Shown: positions 1 through 6,410, numbered from the stretch's first letter. The stretch is DNA of 23,704 bases from Clostridia bacterium (GCA_017452335.1 JAFTMP010000065.1:1-23704), one strand, 5' to 3'. Numbers and translations are program-made. The notes: generated by a model not told the origin, from the sequence alone.

Positions 1-62
1 AAGGGCGAGAGATCCACGCCTTCTCCCAGGGTCTCTTTGTCAAGCAATAGGATTTTTTTCAT
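1..62 (-). CDS. D-2-hydroxyacid dehydrogenase, N-terminal fragment (partial)
   Basis: Only the first 20 codons are inside the window; the gene runs off the left edge. The visible peptide begins MKKILLLDKETLGEG and continues VDLSP, which resembles the N-terminus of NAD-dependent D-2-hydroxyacid dehydrogenases (glycerate/hydroxypyruvate reductase type), where a first beta strand is followed by a conserved acidic-Leu-Gly stretch. The ATG is preceded on the minus strand by GGAGT about 9 nt upstream, which fixes the start. It lies 22 bp downstream of mnmM in the same direction, so the two are probably cotranscribed. The family call rests on very little sequence; another Rossmann-type protein is possible. 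Confidence 0.5.
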   Translation of the reverse strand, partial: MKKILLLDKETLGEGVDLSP

Positions 63-84
63 AAGGACTCCTTTTTGGGCGGTT

Positions 85-696
85 TTATCCTTTTTTCTGA
101 GCGCTTGCGTTAACCTTTGCACCGGGCTCCTTAAACTCGGTGCGCTCGCTCTTTTCCACTAAGAAGAAAAAGGGAGAGGTGGGGGAGTTGATGATGTGAA
201 ATTCCGAAACGCTGTAGCGGAAGCGGCTGTATTCGCTAAGGGTGGCGCGGAGCATCTCTCCTTCAAGAAAGCCCTCCTCGTGTCCGGGATAGACGGCGAT
301 CAGCAGTCCTCCCCCGGGGGCAAGCATGTCAATGGCGTCGCACACCGCCTTTTTGGTGGTGGGACGGCGGGTGGTGCGCACTTTGTTGCTTCCCGGCAGA
401 TACCCCAAATTGAACATACCTGCGCAAAGGGGGCGCTTGATGTAGGTTTTTAAATTGCTGTGAGAGTCTAAGATCAGCGTGCAGTTTTTGGGCGCGTTTT
501 CCTCCCGCAGACGCTTTGCGGTGTTTTTCAGCGCCTGTGCCTGCACGTCAAAGGCGTAAACATGCCCGCTTTCTCCCACTTGTCTTGAAAGCCACAGGGT
601 GTCGTTGCCGTTTCCCATGGTGAAATCCGCCGCAACGCCCCCTTCCTTTAAGTGAGAGGATAAAAAATATTTGTGAAGCTCCAATAAATCAACCAT
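85..696 (-). CDS. mnmM: tRNA 5-aminomethyl-2-thiouridine methyltransferase MnmM (YtqB family)
   Basis: 203-residue class I SAM-dependent methyltransferase. Residues 22-29 (AADFTMGNGN) form the glycine-containing motif I, GHVYAFDV around residue 45 is the acidic strand-2 motif that binds SAM ribose, and FNLGYLPG near residue 95 with a following GGGLLIAVYPGHEEG block is characteristic of the YtqB/PF06962 family. The Bacillus subtilis member is known as MnmM, which methylates nm5s2U34 to mnm5s2U34 in tRNA; older annotations call the family 'rRNA methylase'. Length fits the family. AAGGATC about 6 nt upstream of the ATG is the ribosome binding site. It is followed 22 bp later by a dehydrogenase gene. 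A terminator for leftward transcription lies just upstream (755-776), so it is probably transcribed separately from acpP; I did not find a convincing promoter in the 50 bp between. Confidence 0.85.
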   Translation of the reverse strand: MVDLLELHKYFLSSHLKEGGVAADFTMGNGNDTLWLSRQVGESGHVYAFDVQAQALKNTAKRLREENAPKNCTLILDSHSNLKTYIKRPLCAGMFNLGYLPGSNKVRTTRRPTTKKAVCDAIDMLAPGGGLLIAVYPGHEEGFLEGEMLRATLSEYSRFRYSVSEFHIINSPTSPFFFLVEKSERTEFKEPGAKVNASAQKKG

Positions 697-754
697 TTTT
701 GTGATCCTTACTTTAAAAAGTATCCTTTCTGTCTGTTTTTATGCAAAAAAAGAA

Positions 755-776
755 GGAGTGCCAAGAGGCACACTCC
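755..776 (-). terminator. Intrinsic terminator for leftward transcription, left edge of the repeat array
   Basis: GGAGTG and CC (755-762) pair with GG and CACTCC (767-776) around an AAGA loop with a 2-nt bulge. On the minus strand the hairpin is followed directly by a T-rich run (complement of 744-753). The arm 767-774 can instead pair perfectly with 784-791 (AGTGTGCC), giving a mutually exclusive second hairpin. It would end transcripts arriving from acpP and crossing the array. Confidence 0.65.
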
Positions 777-793
777 ATAAGGAAGTGTGCCTC

Positions 794-968
794 AGTTATA
801 TTCGCCTAAAGGCGAGTTATATTGCTTCGCAGTTATATTTGGGCTTTGCCCAAGTTATATTCGCTCCGCGAGTTTTAAGGGCGAATATAATATCACTGAA
901 ACTACAGTTTCAATATCACTTTGCCGCAAGGCAAAATATCACTGTGAGACCTATCTCACAATATCACT
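794..968. repeat. Array of 9-bp repeats with hairpin spacers: 4x AGTTATATT then 4x AATATCACT
   Basis: Left block: AGTTATATT at 794-802, 815-823, 831-839 and 853-861. Right block: AATATCACT at 889-897, 912-920, 935-943 and 960-968. AATATCACT is the reverse complement of AGTGATATT, so the blocks are inverted copies of one 9-mer differing at a single base (AGT[T/G]ATATT). Almost every spacer is itself a short palindrome: CGCC-taaa-GGCG (803-814), GC-ttc-GC (824-830), TGGGC-ttt-GCCCA (840-852), CGC-tcc-GCG (862-870), GAAACT-ac-AGTTTC (898-911), TTGCC-gcaa-GGCAA (921-934), GTGAGA-ccta-TCTCAC (944-959). The centre (871-888) is AGTTTTAAGGGCGAATAT. No coding capacity is evident. Function unknown; an RNA with many side hairpins or a small mobile repeat are both possible. 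Confidence 0.9.
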
Positions 969-1070
969 TTTTGTCTTTAAGATAGGTGTAAATGTAAAGT
1001 ATGTAACCCATTACGGCACTTTCAAATTGAAAGCGTCAATTTTTATGTAAAAATTTGGGAGAAACTTCTT
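969..1070. other. Non-coding right flank of the repeat array
   Basis: No gene is seen here. The stretch holds two more perfect palindromes: CTTTCAA-ATTGAAAG near 1019-1033 and AATTTTTA-tg-TAAAAATT near 1038-1055. Near 1057-1062, GGGAGA can pair with TCTCCC at 1080-1085, competing with the terminator hairpin that follows. With the array and the two flanking hairpins it makes up the 420-bp gap between mnmM and acpP. Confidence 0.5.
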
Positions 1071-1111
1071 GACGGAGTGTCTCCCAAGGGGACACTCCGT
1101 CATTTTTCTTT
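1071..1111 (+). terminator. Strong intrinsic terminator, right edge of the repeat array
   Basis: GACGGAGTGTC (1071-1081) pairs perfectly with GACACTCCGTC (1091-1101), with CCC/GGG extending the stem inward, followed on the plus strand by a T-rich run (1103-1111). The T-run faces rightward, so it ends rightward transcription out of the array. On the minus strand the same hairpin lies 17 nt after the acpP stop but lacks a U-run there. Confidence 0.7.
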
Positions 1112-1117
1112 CGCAGA

Positions 1118-1351
1118 TCAAGCCTTGTCGGCGTGCTCCTCCACATAGGTGAGGATATCCTTGGGGGTTCTGAATTTGACGATCTCTTCGTCGGGGATGG
1201 ACAGGGAGAAGGTCTGCTCCATTTCCATCAAAATTTCAACGATGTCCAGAGAATCTGCGCCCAAGTCCTCTACGATGTCGGTGTTTTCTGAAATTTTAGC
1301 GGGGTCGATCTGCAACTGATTTGCCAAAACGGCAACGATCTGTTCGTACAT
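1118..1351 (-). CDS. acpP: Acyl carrier protein
   Basis: 77-residue acidic four-helix protein of typical ACP length. The DLGADSLDIVE motif carries Ser34, the site where 4'-phosphopantetheine is attached; the loaded protein carries growing acyl chains for type II fatty acid synthesis in the cytosol. The ATG at 1351 is chosen over an upstream in-frame ATG at 1387 because GGAGGT sits 5 nt before it and the resulting N-terminus (MYEQIVAVL) matches the family. The gene stands alone here rather than in a fab cluster, with its own promoter (1404-1432). Because it lacks fab neighbours, it could also be a dedicated ACP for another pathway, but the sequence looks like housekeeping AcpP. Confidence 0.93.
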   Translation of the reverse strand: MYEQIVAVLANQLQIDPAKISENTDIVEDLGADSLDIVEILMEMEQTFSLSIPDEEIVKFRTPKDILTYVEEHADKA

Positions 1352-1403
1352 AAGTACCTCCGAATTCTCTTTTTCAAAGACATACAATTACCTTTACCGA
1401 AGC

Positions 1404-1432
1404 AGTATACCACATATTTCCCGTAATTTCAA
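1404..1432 (-). promoter_or_regulatory. Sigma-A-type promoter of acpP
   Basis: On the minus strand TTGAAA (1427-1432) and TATACT (1404-1409) are separated by 17 bp. The predicted start near 1397 gives a leader of about 45 nt to the acpP ATG. Confidence 0.75.
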
Positions 1433-1464
1433 GAGTATTTGCGAAAATCGCGTTGAAAAACACT

Positions 1465-1516
1465 GCAAAAAACGCCCTTTCTTTTGTGTTTTGATGAAAA
1501 AAGGGCGTTTTTTCGC
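1465..1516 (-). terminator. Intrinsic terminator downstream of sigG (bidirectional)
   Basis: AAAAAACGCCCTTT (from about 1467) pairs with AAAGGGCGTTTTTT (ending about 1513) across a loop of roughly 19 nt. It lies just after the sigG stop codon in the leftward direction and has a T-run on either strand. Confidence 0.75.
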
Positions 1517-1530
1517 AAAAAGGGGACGAT

Positions 1531-2331
1531 CTAAAAGTATTTTCGGATCTTTTCAAGAGCGTTCTTTTCAAGCCGCGAGACCTGCGCTTGGGAAATGCCG
1601 ATCTCCGAGGCAATCTCCATTTGTGTTTTTCCACCGTAAAAGCGCAGGGAGATGATCTTTTTTTCTCTGCCCGAAAGGTGGGAAAGGGCTTCCTTTAAGG
1701 CGATGGATTCCAGCCAATGCTCGTCGCAGTTTTCGGGGTCGCTGAGCTGATCCATCAGATAGACCGAATCCCCCGAGGAGGCGTCATTGTAAATGGGCTC
1801 AAATAGGGAAACCGGTGCCACGATGGCGTCCAGTGCGGCGCATACCTCCTCCTTGGTCTTTTTTTCATCGGGATGCTCCTTGTTGAGCAGCTCGGTGATC
1901 TCTTCGATGCGCGCTTCTCGCTGAAGGGTCAGATTTAATTTTTCCCTTGCCTGCAGTGCGCGGTAGGCAAGGTCGCGGGTCGATCTTGAAACGCGGATGG
2001 AATTGTTGTCCCGCAAATACCGCCGCACCTCTCCGATGATCATGGGTACGGCGTAGGTTGAAAATTTTACGTCCAGCTCGGTGTTAAAATTGTCCACGGC
2101 TTTGATCAGTCCGATGCACCCCACTTGAAAGAGATCGTCCATATTTTCCCCTCTTCCCGCAAAGCGCTGAATGATGGACAGCACCAGGCGCAGGTTGCCG
2201 TCAATGAGCGTTTGCCGTGCTTCGGTGCTTCCCTCGTGCGCTTTCTTTAAAAGAACCTCCATTTCTGCCGCGCTTAAAACCTTGAGTTTGGCGGTGTTTA
2301 CCCCGCTTACTTCTACTTTTGAAAAATACAT
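1531..2331 (-). CDS. sigG: RNA polymerase sporulation sigma factor sigma-G
   Basis: 266-residue sigma-70-family factor. The N-terminus MYFSKVEVSGVNTAKLKVL matches the distinctive SigG leader (Bacillus VEICGVDTSKLPVL). Region 2 shows NLRLVLSIIQRF, DDLFQVGCIGLIKAVDNF and VKFSTYAVPMIIGEVRRYLRD; region 3 has RVSRSTRDLAYRAL; region 4 ends with the HTH TQMEIASEIGISQAQVSRLEK. SigG directs late forespore gene expression after engulfment, so the organism should be a spore former. The start is supported by AAAGGAGCGG just upstream. In many Clostridia sigG follows spoIIGA-sigE; here it is alone, with acpP downstream and a divergent zinc-ribbon gene upstream. SigF is the nearest alternative, but the leader favours SigG. 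Confidence 0.95.
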   Translation of the reverse strand: MYFSKVEVSGVNTAKLKVLSAAEMEVLLKKAHEGSTEARQTLIDGNLRLVLSIIQRFAGRGENMDDLFQVGCIGLIKAVDNFNTELDVKFSTYAVPMIIGEVRRYLRDNNSIRVSRSTRDLAYRALQAREKLNLTLQREARIEEITELLNKEHPDEKKTKEEVCAALDAIVAPVSLFEPIYNDASSGDSVYLMDQLSDPENCDEHWLESIALKEALSHLSGREKKIISLRFYGGKTQMEIASEIGISQAQVSRLEKNALEKIRKYF

Positions 2332-2364
2332 TTTCCGCTCCTTTGCCTTTGATCCTGCAAAAGG

Positions 2365-2394
2365 AGTATTGACCTATATAAGAGCCCCTTATGC
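2365..2394 (-). promoter_or_regulatory. Candidate forespore (sigma-F/sigma-G) promoter of sigG
   Basis: On the minus strand GCATA (2390-2394) is followed after 18 bp by CAATACT (2365-2371). GHATR-N18-CATNHTA is the known SigG-type pattern; the -35 and spacing fit, and the -10 is an imperfect match. The leader to the sigG ATG would be about 27 nt. No good sigma-A promoter is apparent here, in keeping with forespore autoregulation. Confidence 0.4.
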
Positions 2395-2480
2395 AAAAAA
2401 AGCAGAGCGGGAATTTTTCCCTCAGATGACAAAAAAGAATTAAAAAGTTTTGCGGAATTCATAAAGAATTCATTTGGCTG

Positions 2481-2489
2481 TGTTATAGT
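2481..2489 (+). promoter_or_regulatory. Extended -10 promoter for the zinc-ribbon membrane gene
   Basis: TGTTATAGT carries the TGn extension directly ahead of TATAGT (2484-2489), with no recognisable -35 at 17 bp. It gives a leader of about 128 nt before the ATG at 2624. A near-identical element occurs at 14537-14545. Confidence 0.45.
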
Positions 2490-2623
2490 ATATGCAGATC
2501 GGTTCAAAATGAAGATGCCCCTTCGTGCAGGACGGGCAAGTGTTTTCCTCCATTATATTCTCCCCGTTCTGCACGCCGATCAACGAAAAAGCGAAAGAAA
2601 TGCCTTTCGGCAGAGAGAAACAA

Positions 2624-3049
2624 ATGAAATTTATAGAGAAACTAAGACGCTTTATGCAAGGACGCTACGGCAGTGACGATCTCAACCGCTTTTTAATTTT
2701 TGCGGCGCTGGCGTTGATGCTTTTAGGGTCGTTATGTACACTCTTCGGGCTTTGGTGGCTGGCGCTTCCTTTCAATCTTTTGGAATGGGCGGCAGTTATT
2801 TGGGCGCTTTACAGAATGTTTTCCAAAAAGATCTATGTGCGCATGGGCGAGAATAGAAAATTTTTGGCGGTAAAAAACCGCATCGTGGGCTTTTTTAAAC
2901 TGCGCCGTGCCATGTTTAAGGACCGCAAGACCCACATTTACAAAACCTGCCCCAACTGCAAATCGGTCCTGCGCCTGCCCCGCCGTCCCGGGCATCACAC
3001 CGTGAAATGTATCCGCTGTGCCCACCGCTTTGAGGTGGATGTGAAATAA
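2624..3049 (+). CDS. Membrane protein with C-terminal zinc ribbon, unknown function
   Basis: 141 residues from the ATG at 2624. The start is chosen because MKFIEKLRRFMQGRYG resembles the usual start of this Clostridia-type family (an RFMxGRYG motif followed by two membrane helices); an ATG at 2600 in the same frame is possible, and the upstream GAGAG is a weak ribosome binding site. Two hydrophobic segments (about 22-42 and 46-63) are followed by a basic cytosolic segment and a zinc ribbon with Cys109-x2-Cys112 and Cys129-x2-Cys132. The architecture suggests an inner-membrane protein with a metal-stabilised cytosolic knob. I recognise the family pattern but not a function. It is divergent from sigG. 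Confidence 0.75.
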   Translation: MKFIEKLRRFMQGRYGSDDLNRFLIFAALALMLLGSLCTLFGLWWLALPFNLLEWAAVIWALYRMFSKKIYVRMGENRKFLAVKNRIVGFFKLRRAMFKDRKTHIYKTCPNCKSVLRLPRRPGHHTVKCIRCAHRFEVDVK

Positions 3050-3062
3050 AATTGCAAAAAAA

Positions 3063-3093
3063 AAGAGGAGGTGCGCTTTGTGCACCTCCTCTT
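3063..3093 (-). terminator. Hairpin flanking repeat copy 1 (left), T-run on minus strand
   Basis: AAGAGGAGGTGC (3063-3074) pairs perfectly with GCACCTCCTCTT (3082-3093). It is preceded by a long A-run (3053-3064), which becomes the U-run for leftward transcripts, so it should end the lipoprotein operon that enters from the right. It overlaps the 3' end of the rightward zinc-ribbon transcript without a U-run for it. Confidence 0.65.
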
Positions 3094-3100
3094 GGCGTGT

Positions 3101-3222
3101 CGATAAACGCTTCTTTAAAAGAAAACCGGGTTTTAAACCACCCTTCTTCCAAAGTTTTTGAAGGTTTTTAGGGGACCTTGGTCCACCTAAATGGGGTTTG
3201 GGGCAAAGCCCTAAATAGCTTT
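3101..3222 (+). repeat. Dispersed intergenic repeat, copy 1
   Basis: First of five related copies (others near 13092, 16181, 22227 and 23320). Shared landmarks in order are AAAGAAAACCGGGTTT, CTTCCAAAGTTTTTGA, TTTTTAGGGGAC, CCTAAATGGGGTTTGGGGC and AAAGCCCTAAATAGCTTT. The central hairpin here is GGACC-tt-GGTCC (3174-3185), where copies 3 and 5 have GGGGAC...GTCCCC. No coding capacity. It lies between convergent genes. Confidence 0.85.
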
Positions 3223-3234
3223 ATTGACAAACTG

Positions 3235-3271
3235 AGGCGGTGCGCTGTTGCGCACCGCCTTTCATTTTTTT
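3235..3271 (+). terminator. Intrinsic terminator for rightward transcription after repeat copy 1
   Basis: AGGCGGTGCG (3235-3244) pairs perfectly with CGCACCGCCT (3251-3260), followed by a T-rich run to 3271. It would end the rightward zinc-ribbon transcript only after it has crossed the repeat, so it lies 13 bp from the stop of the convergent lipoprotein gene. Confidence 0.75.
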
Positions 3272-3283
3272 GCTTTTGGGGGA

Positions 3284-4666
3284 TCATTCATCGCCCTTGG
3301 TTCTTGCAACCAGGGTCTCCCATTCCTTGTCGTTGATCATACTGCGGATATCCTTGCCCGAGTATTCAGACAGCTTTTCCACGTACTTTTCAAGCATTTC
3401 GGTGGCATCCTTTGCTTTGAAGCCCGATTCCACGAACCAGTGGTAGGTCTTTTTCATGGATTCCCAGTTGTCCATCACACCGAATTCATTGAAGATCGCC
3501 GCGGTGCGGAAGATGTCGTATTTTCCGTTCATCTTCTTGTGTCCCGCACAGTCGTTATAGCATTCGATCAGTGATTCGGAGTTGAAATAATTCTGGTAGT
3601 TGTAGCCCGAGGGAGCGGCAACCGCTTCGGGGTTGTCGTAAAGCACGTAGCCGATCTTGATATCGGTCATTGCCTCGCCCTCAAACTTCCACTGCATGCC
3701 CATGTCAAACATGTGTCCCAGCTCGTGGAGCATGAGGAAGTTGTAGTCACGCACGTTGCACTTCTTTTCGCGCAGTGCCATCTTGGCAATGTCGTCGTAC
3801 ATGAAAACCATATCTGCAGAGATGACCATGTAGTCACCCATGACGTATCCGGGGTATTCCTCTGACTCGTATGCCTTGAAGATGATGTGCTGATAGGGGA
3901 TGAAGCCGGTGAGCTCGATGTAGGAATAATAGGTCTTTTCCATGTCATTTGCCCATTCCTGCATACGCTCGCTGGAGATCTTTGCTCTTTGCAGAATATC
4001 GGGACCCATACGAACGGTGAAGATGCCGCCCTCGCTTCTCCATTCCACGTAGCGATCACAGCCCTCGGTCAGCGCTTCAAACTTCCATTTGATGTTCTCG
4101 CCGCCCTCTTCATAGGCAACCAGTGTGGGAGAGTCGGTGCCGCTGGAAAGAGCAAACTTGGGGTTGGTGAAGCTTCTTAAAATAAAGGTGCCGTCACCTG
4201 CTTCTTCTACCATGAATTTCTGCTTGCTGTCGGGATTCACGGCAGAAGCAGGCTGGATCTTGGAGGTTCCGCCGGGTAAAAGGCGCTCTAAGGTCAGTGC
4301 GCTCTTGGGCAGGTCGCCTGCGTATAGGGTGTAGCCCAGTGTGCCGTCGGCGGCGCGGAAGGATTCAACGGTCCAGCAACGCTCCTGGTAGTCGGTAGCG
4401 GTATAATTGATCTTGTTGGTTTTGATGCCGTAGCTGAGCACCTTGCCATCAGTGGAGGTGATTCTGTAAAGACCAAAGGGGATCTTTACCTCTTCCTGCA
4501 CGATCTCATCGCCGGCAGAGGAGGAGGGTACGCTCTGCTCCACGGAGGGTGTGGGCGAGGGGGTAGCGTTATCGGGTTGCTCGGTGGTGGTTTTGGGCGT
4601 GCATCCTGCGGCGGCACTGAGCGCCAAGAGCAGGATCAGCAGCAGTGCGGTCAAGCGTTTTGTCAT
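3284..4666 (-). CDS. Secreted lipoprotein: lectin-like domain plus M60-like zinc metalloprotease (paralog 2)
   Basis: 460 residues. The start at 4666 is chosen over upstream ATGs because AAAGGA sits 9 nt before it and it yields a clean lipoprotein signal with lipobox AAAGC (Cys22). A Pro/Thr/Ser-rich linker (about 25-55) leads to a beta-trefoil-like region (about 62-198, opening FGLYRITSTDGKVLSYG). The C-terminal part carries His314-Glu-Leu-Gly-His318 and, ten residues on, Glu329: the HExxH-x10-E pattern of gluzincins such as the M60/enhancin family, which cleave O-glycoproteins including mucins. The family assignment is inferred from this motif and architecture; substrate is unknown. It follows its paralog at 4761-6320 by 94 bp, forming an operon, and is probably anchored on the outer face of the membrane. 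Confidence 0.75.
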   Translation of the reverse strand: MTKRLTALLLILLLALSAAAGCTPKTTTEQPDNATPSPTPSVEQSVPSSSAGDEIVQEEVKIPFGLYRITSTDGKVLSYGIKTNKINYTATDYQERCWTVESFRAADGTLGYTLYAGDLPKSALTLERLLPGGTSKIQPASAVNPDSKQKFMVEEAGDGTFILRSFTNPKFALSSGTDSPTLVAYEEGGENIKWKFEALTEGCDRYVEWRSEGGIFTVRMGPDILQRAKISSERMQEWANDMEKTYYSYIELTGFIPYQHIIFKAYESEEYPGYVMGDYMVISADMVFMYDDIAKMALREKKCNVRDYNFLMLHELGHMFDMGMQWKFEGEAMTDIKIGYVLYDNPEAVAAPSGYNYQNYFNSESLIECYNDCAGHKKMNGKYDIFRTAAIFNEFGVMDNWESMKKTYHWFVESGFKAKDATEMLEKYVEKLSEYSGKDIRSMINDKEWETLVARTKGDE

Positions 4667-4707
4667 GATGATTAGTCCTTTCATTGTTTTTTTACGCATT
4701 TTTTACA

Positions 4708-4736
4708 CAAGGCGGACGGGGTGTCCGCCCGCCTTG
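4708..4736 (-). other. Intercistronic stem-loop between the two metalloprotease lipoprotein genes
   Basis: CAAGGCG at 4708-4714 pairs with CGCCTTG at 4730-4736, with further GGAC/GTCC pairing inside. Neither side has a convincing U-run (the leftward flank is TGTAAAAAATG), so it may attenuate or stabilise the message rather than terminate it. It sits between the upstream stop codon and the downstream ribosome binding site. Confidence 0.5.
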
Positions 4737-4760
4737 CAGATTCTGATGGTATTGCCGTGA

Positions 4761-6320
4761 TTATTGGGCATCGGGAGCGCCGTATTTTTTCATGAAGACG
4801 TTCCATTCTTCATCGGTAAACAGGGCTCTGACATCCTTTTCGGAGAATTTGGAGAGCTTTGCAACGAAGTTTTCAAAGCGCTCGTAGTTTTTGTAGGTGG
4901 TGCGTCCTTCTTTATAAAGCTCAGCGTATGCTTGCTTGAAGACTGTCCAGTTGGCGTCGTCGATCTGACGCTGGATCTCAACGAACTTCTGCGCCGCGCC
5001 GTAAGCACCGTATTCAAGGCTTTGTCCGATGGGCTTCTTTCCTGCAGCAAGTCCCTCGTAGCATTCCTCGATCTGTGCGTGTCCTTCTACGCCGTCAGCA
5101 TAGAAGAAGCTGCCTGCGCCGTATTCCGAGGGCGCGGCACAGCCGCCGCTTGCCTGCAGAACGTACGCAACCTTTAAGTCGGTCATCATTTCCGCTTCAA
5201 AATACCAGGGCTGCTGGTTGTCGAACATGTGGCCCATCTCGTGCAGTGCACAGAAGTTCCAGTCTTGCACCTTGGATTTTCTCCAACGTACCGCCATTTT
5301 ATTAAGGTCTCTTGCCATAAAGGTTTCTTCAATGGTGATAACGTTGTAGTGCTCGGTGGAATTCCACACGTAGCCGATGTGGGGAGAGGGCTCGTAAGCC
5401 TTCACTACGATGCTCTCGTAAGCCACGTAGCTGGTTAAGTCGATGTAGTGGTTATAAGCATCGTCCAGATTGTTTGCCCAGGTCTGCAGCATTTCGTCGG
5501 TGACCTTGGCGCGGGTCTTGATGTCGGTGTTCAGACGGATAACCACGTTTCCTTCGTCACTGATGTACTGAATGAAGGCGTCGCCGCCGCCGCGCTTCAC
5601 CATGTTCAGATTGAAGGAGGTGATACCGGTGGCTTCCGCTCTCTTTTCAAGAACCAGCTTGCCGTCCTTCAAGGACAGGCAAAGGGCGGTGTTTTTGTTC
5701 ATCACAAAGGTGTAAGAGCCGTCCTCGTTTTCTTCTATTCTCCACTGCAGGGTTTCTCTTTTGTCGTCAAAATAGGTGGTCTTACCGCTGGTATACTGCT
5801 TGCCGCGGAAGATGATCTCATCGCCATCGTTTGCCGCAAAGCTATCGGGGGTTGCCAGCACGTGCATGCTGTCACTGCCTGCAAATACCAGATAATAGGG
5901 ATCTTTTTTGTGGGTCTGGTAAACGATGGTCAGCTCATTGAGTGCCCCGCCCACGCCGGATGCCACATTGACGGTGTAATCCTTTTCTTCATTGGCGTAG
6001 CTGATGGGGGTCTCGGTGCCCACGGGCGTTACGGTATACTGACCTACAGGCAATACGCCCAGCTCCTCTTCGGTCATGGGCGCACCCTCCTCTTTTTCGG
6101 AGGGGGTAGGCGTGGGTGTGGGCTCGGGAGAGGGCTCAACTGGGGTGGGTGTAGCCTGCGGGGAGGTTGCAGGTGCTAAAGAGGGGGTGGGGGAAGGGGT
6201 TACGATCTCGGAGGGGGAAGAAGGTACTTCTTCGGGCTCGGTCGTGGTGGTGTTTGTGCACGATGCCAGCATAGAAAGCAGGGCAAGGAGCACAAGCATG
6301 ACAGACAAAAGTTTTTTCAT
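4761..6320 (-). CDS. Secreted lipoprotein: lectin-like domain plus M60-like zinc metalloprotease (paralog 1)
   Basis: 519 residues, first gene of the two-gene operon. A lipoprotein signal ends at lipobox MLASC (Cys21), followed by a very Pro/Thr/Ser-rich low-complexity linker (about 25-75), a predicted beta-trefoil-like region (about 90-240, ending FNLNMVKRG) and a catalytic region with His360-Glu-Met-Gly-His364 and Glu375 (HExxH-x10-E). It shares the order and several blocks with the downstream paralog: RAKVTDEMLQTWAN versus RAKISSERMQEWAN, and WYFEAEMMTDLKVAYVL versus WKFEGEAMTDIKIGYVL. AAAGGA lies 8 nt before the ATG, and a TTGACT-N17-TATACT promoter lies upstream. The inferred role is a surface-anchored glycoprotein-targeting protease; M60-like membership should be confirmed by profile search. 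Confidence 0.75.
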   Translation of the reverse strand: MKKLLSVMLVLLALLSMLASCTNTTTTEPEEVPSSPSEIVTPSPTPSLAPATSPQATPTPVEPSPEPTPTPTPSEKEEGAPMTEEELGVLPVGQYTVTPVGTETPISYANEEKDYTVNVASGVGGALNELTIVYQTHKKDPYYLVFAGSDSMHVLATPDSFAANDGDEIIFRGKQYTSGKTTYFDDKRETLQWRIEENEDGSYTFVMNKNTALCLSLKDGKLVLEKRAEATGITSFNLNMVKRGGGDAFIQYISDEGNVVIRLNTDIKTRAKVTDEMLQTWANNLDDAYNHYIDLTSYVAYESIVVKAYEPSPHIGYVWNSTEHYNVITIEETFMARDLNKMAVRWRKSKVQDWNFCALHEMGHMFDNQQPWYFEAEMMTDLKVAYVLQASGGCAAPSEYGAGSFFYADGVEGHAQIEECYEGLAAGKKPIGQSLEYGAYGAAQKFVEIQRQIDDANWTVFKQAYAELYKEGRTTYKNYERFENFVAKLSKFSEKDVRALFTDEEWNVFMKKYGAPDAQ

Positions 6321-6381
6321 AATGGATTCCTTTCTGTTTGGTGGACGGCACTATAGAGCAAAGCCGTTCTTTGCTACCATG

Positions 6382-6410
6382 AGTATACCTTTTTTATGAA
6401 AAAAAGTCAA
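6382..6410 (-). promoter_or_regulatory. Sigma-A-type promoter of the metalloprotease lipoprotein operon
   Basis: On the minus strand TTGACT (6405-6410) and TATACT (6382-6387) are 17 bp apart. The leader to the ATG at 6320 is about 55 nt. The 359-bp gap 6321-6679 holds this promoter, the rightward one at 6568-6596, and AT-rich sequence between them in which I see no gene. Confidence 0.75.

Noticed and set aside
794..968. CRISPR array
   Set aside because: Repeats are only 9 bp, spacers are 7-16 bp palindromes of varied length, orientation inverts half-way and no cas genes are nearby.
701..1050. Two plus-strand ORFs (94 and 87 codons) across the repeat array
   Set aside because: They are read-through of repeats and hairpins, lack ribosome binding sites and encode low-complexity Tyr/Ile-rich sequence.
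3101..3222. Insertion sequence remnant
   Set aside because: No transposase fragment, no terminal inverted repeats and no target duplication can be seen at any of the five copies; kept as an intergenic repeat family.
5448..6179. 243-codon plus-strand ORF opposite metalloprotease paralog 1
   Set aside because: Shadow ORF whose Gly-rich end is simply the complement of the Pro/Thr linker.
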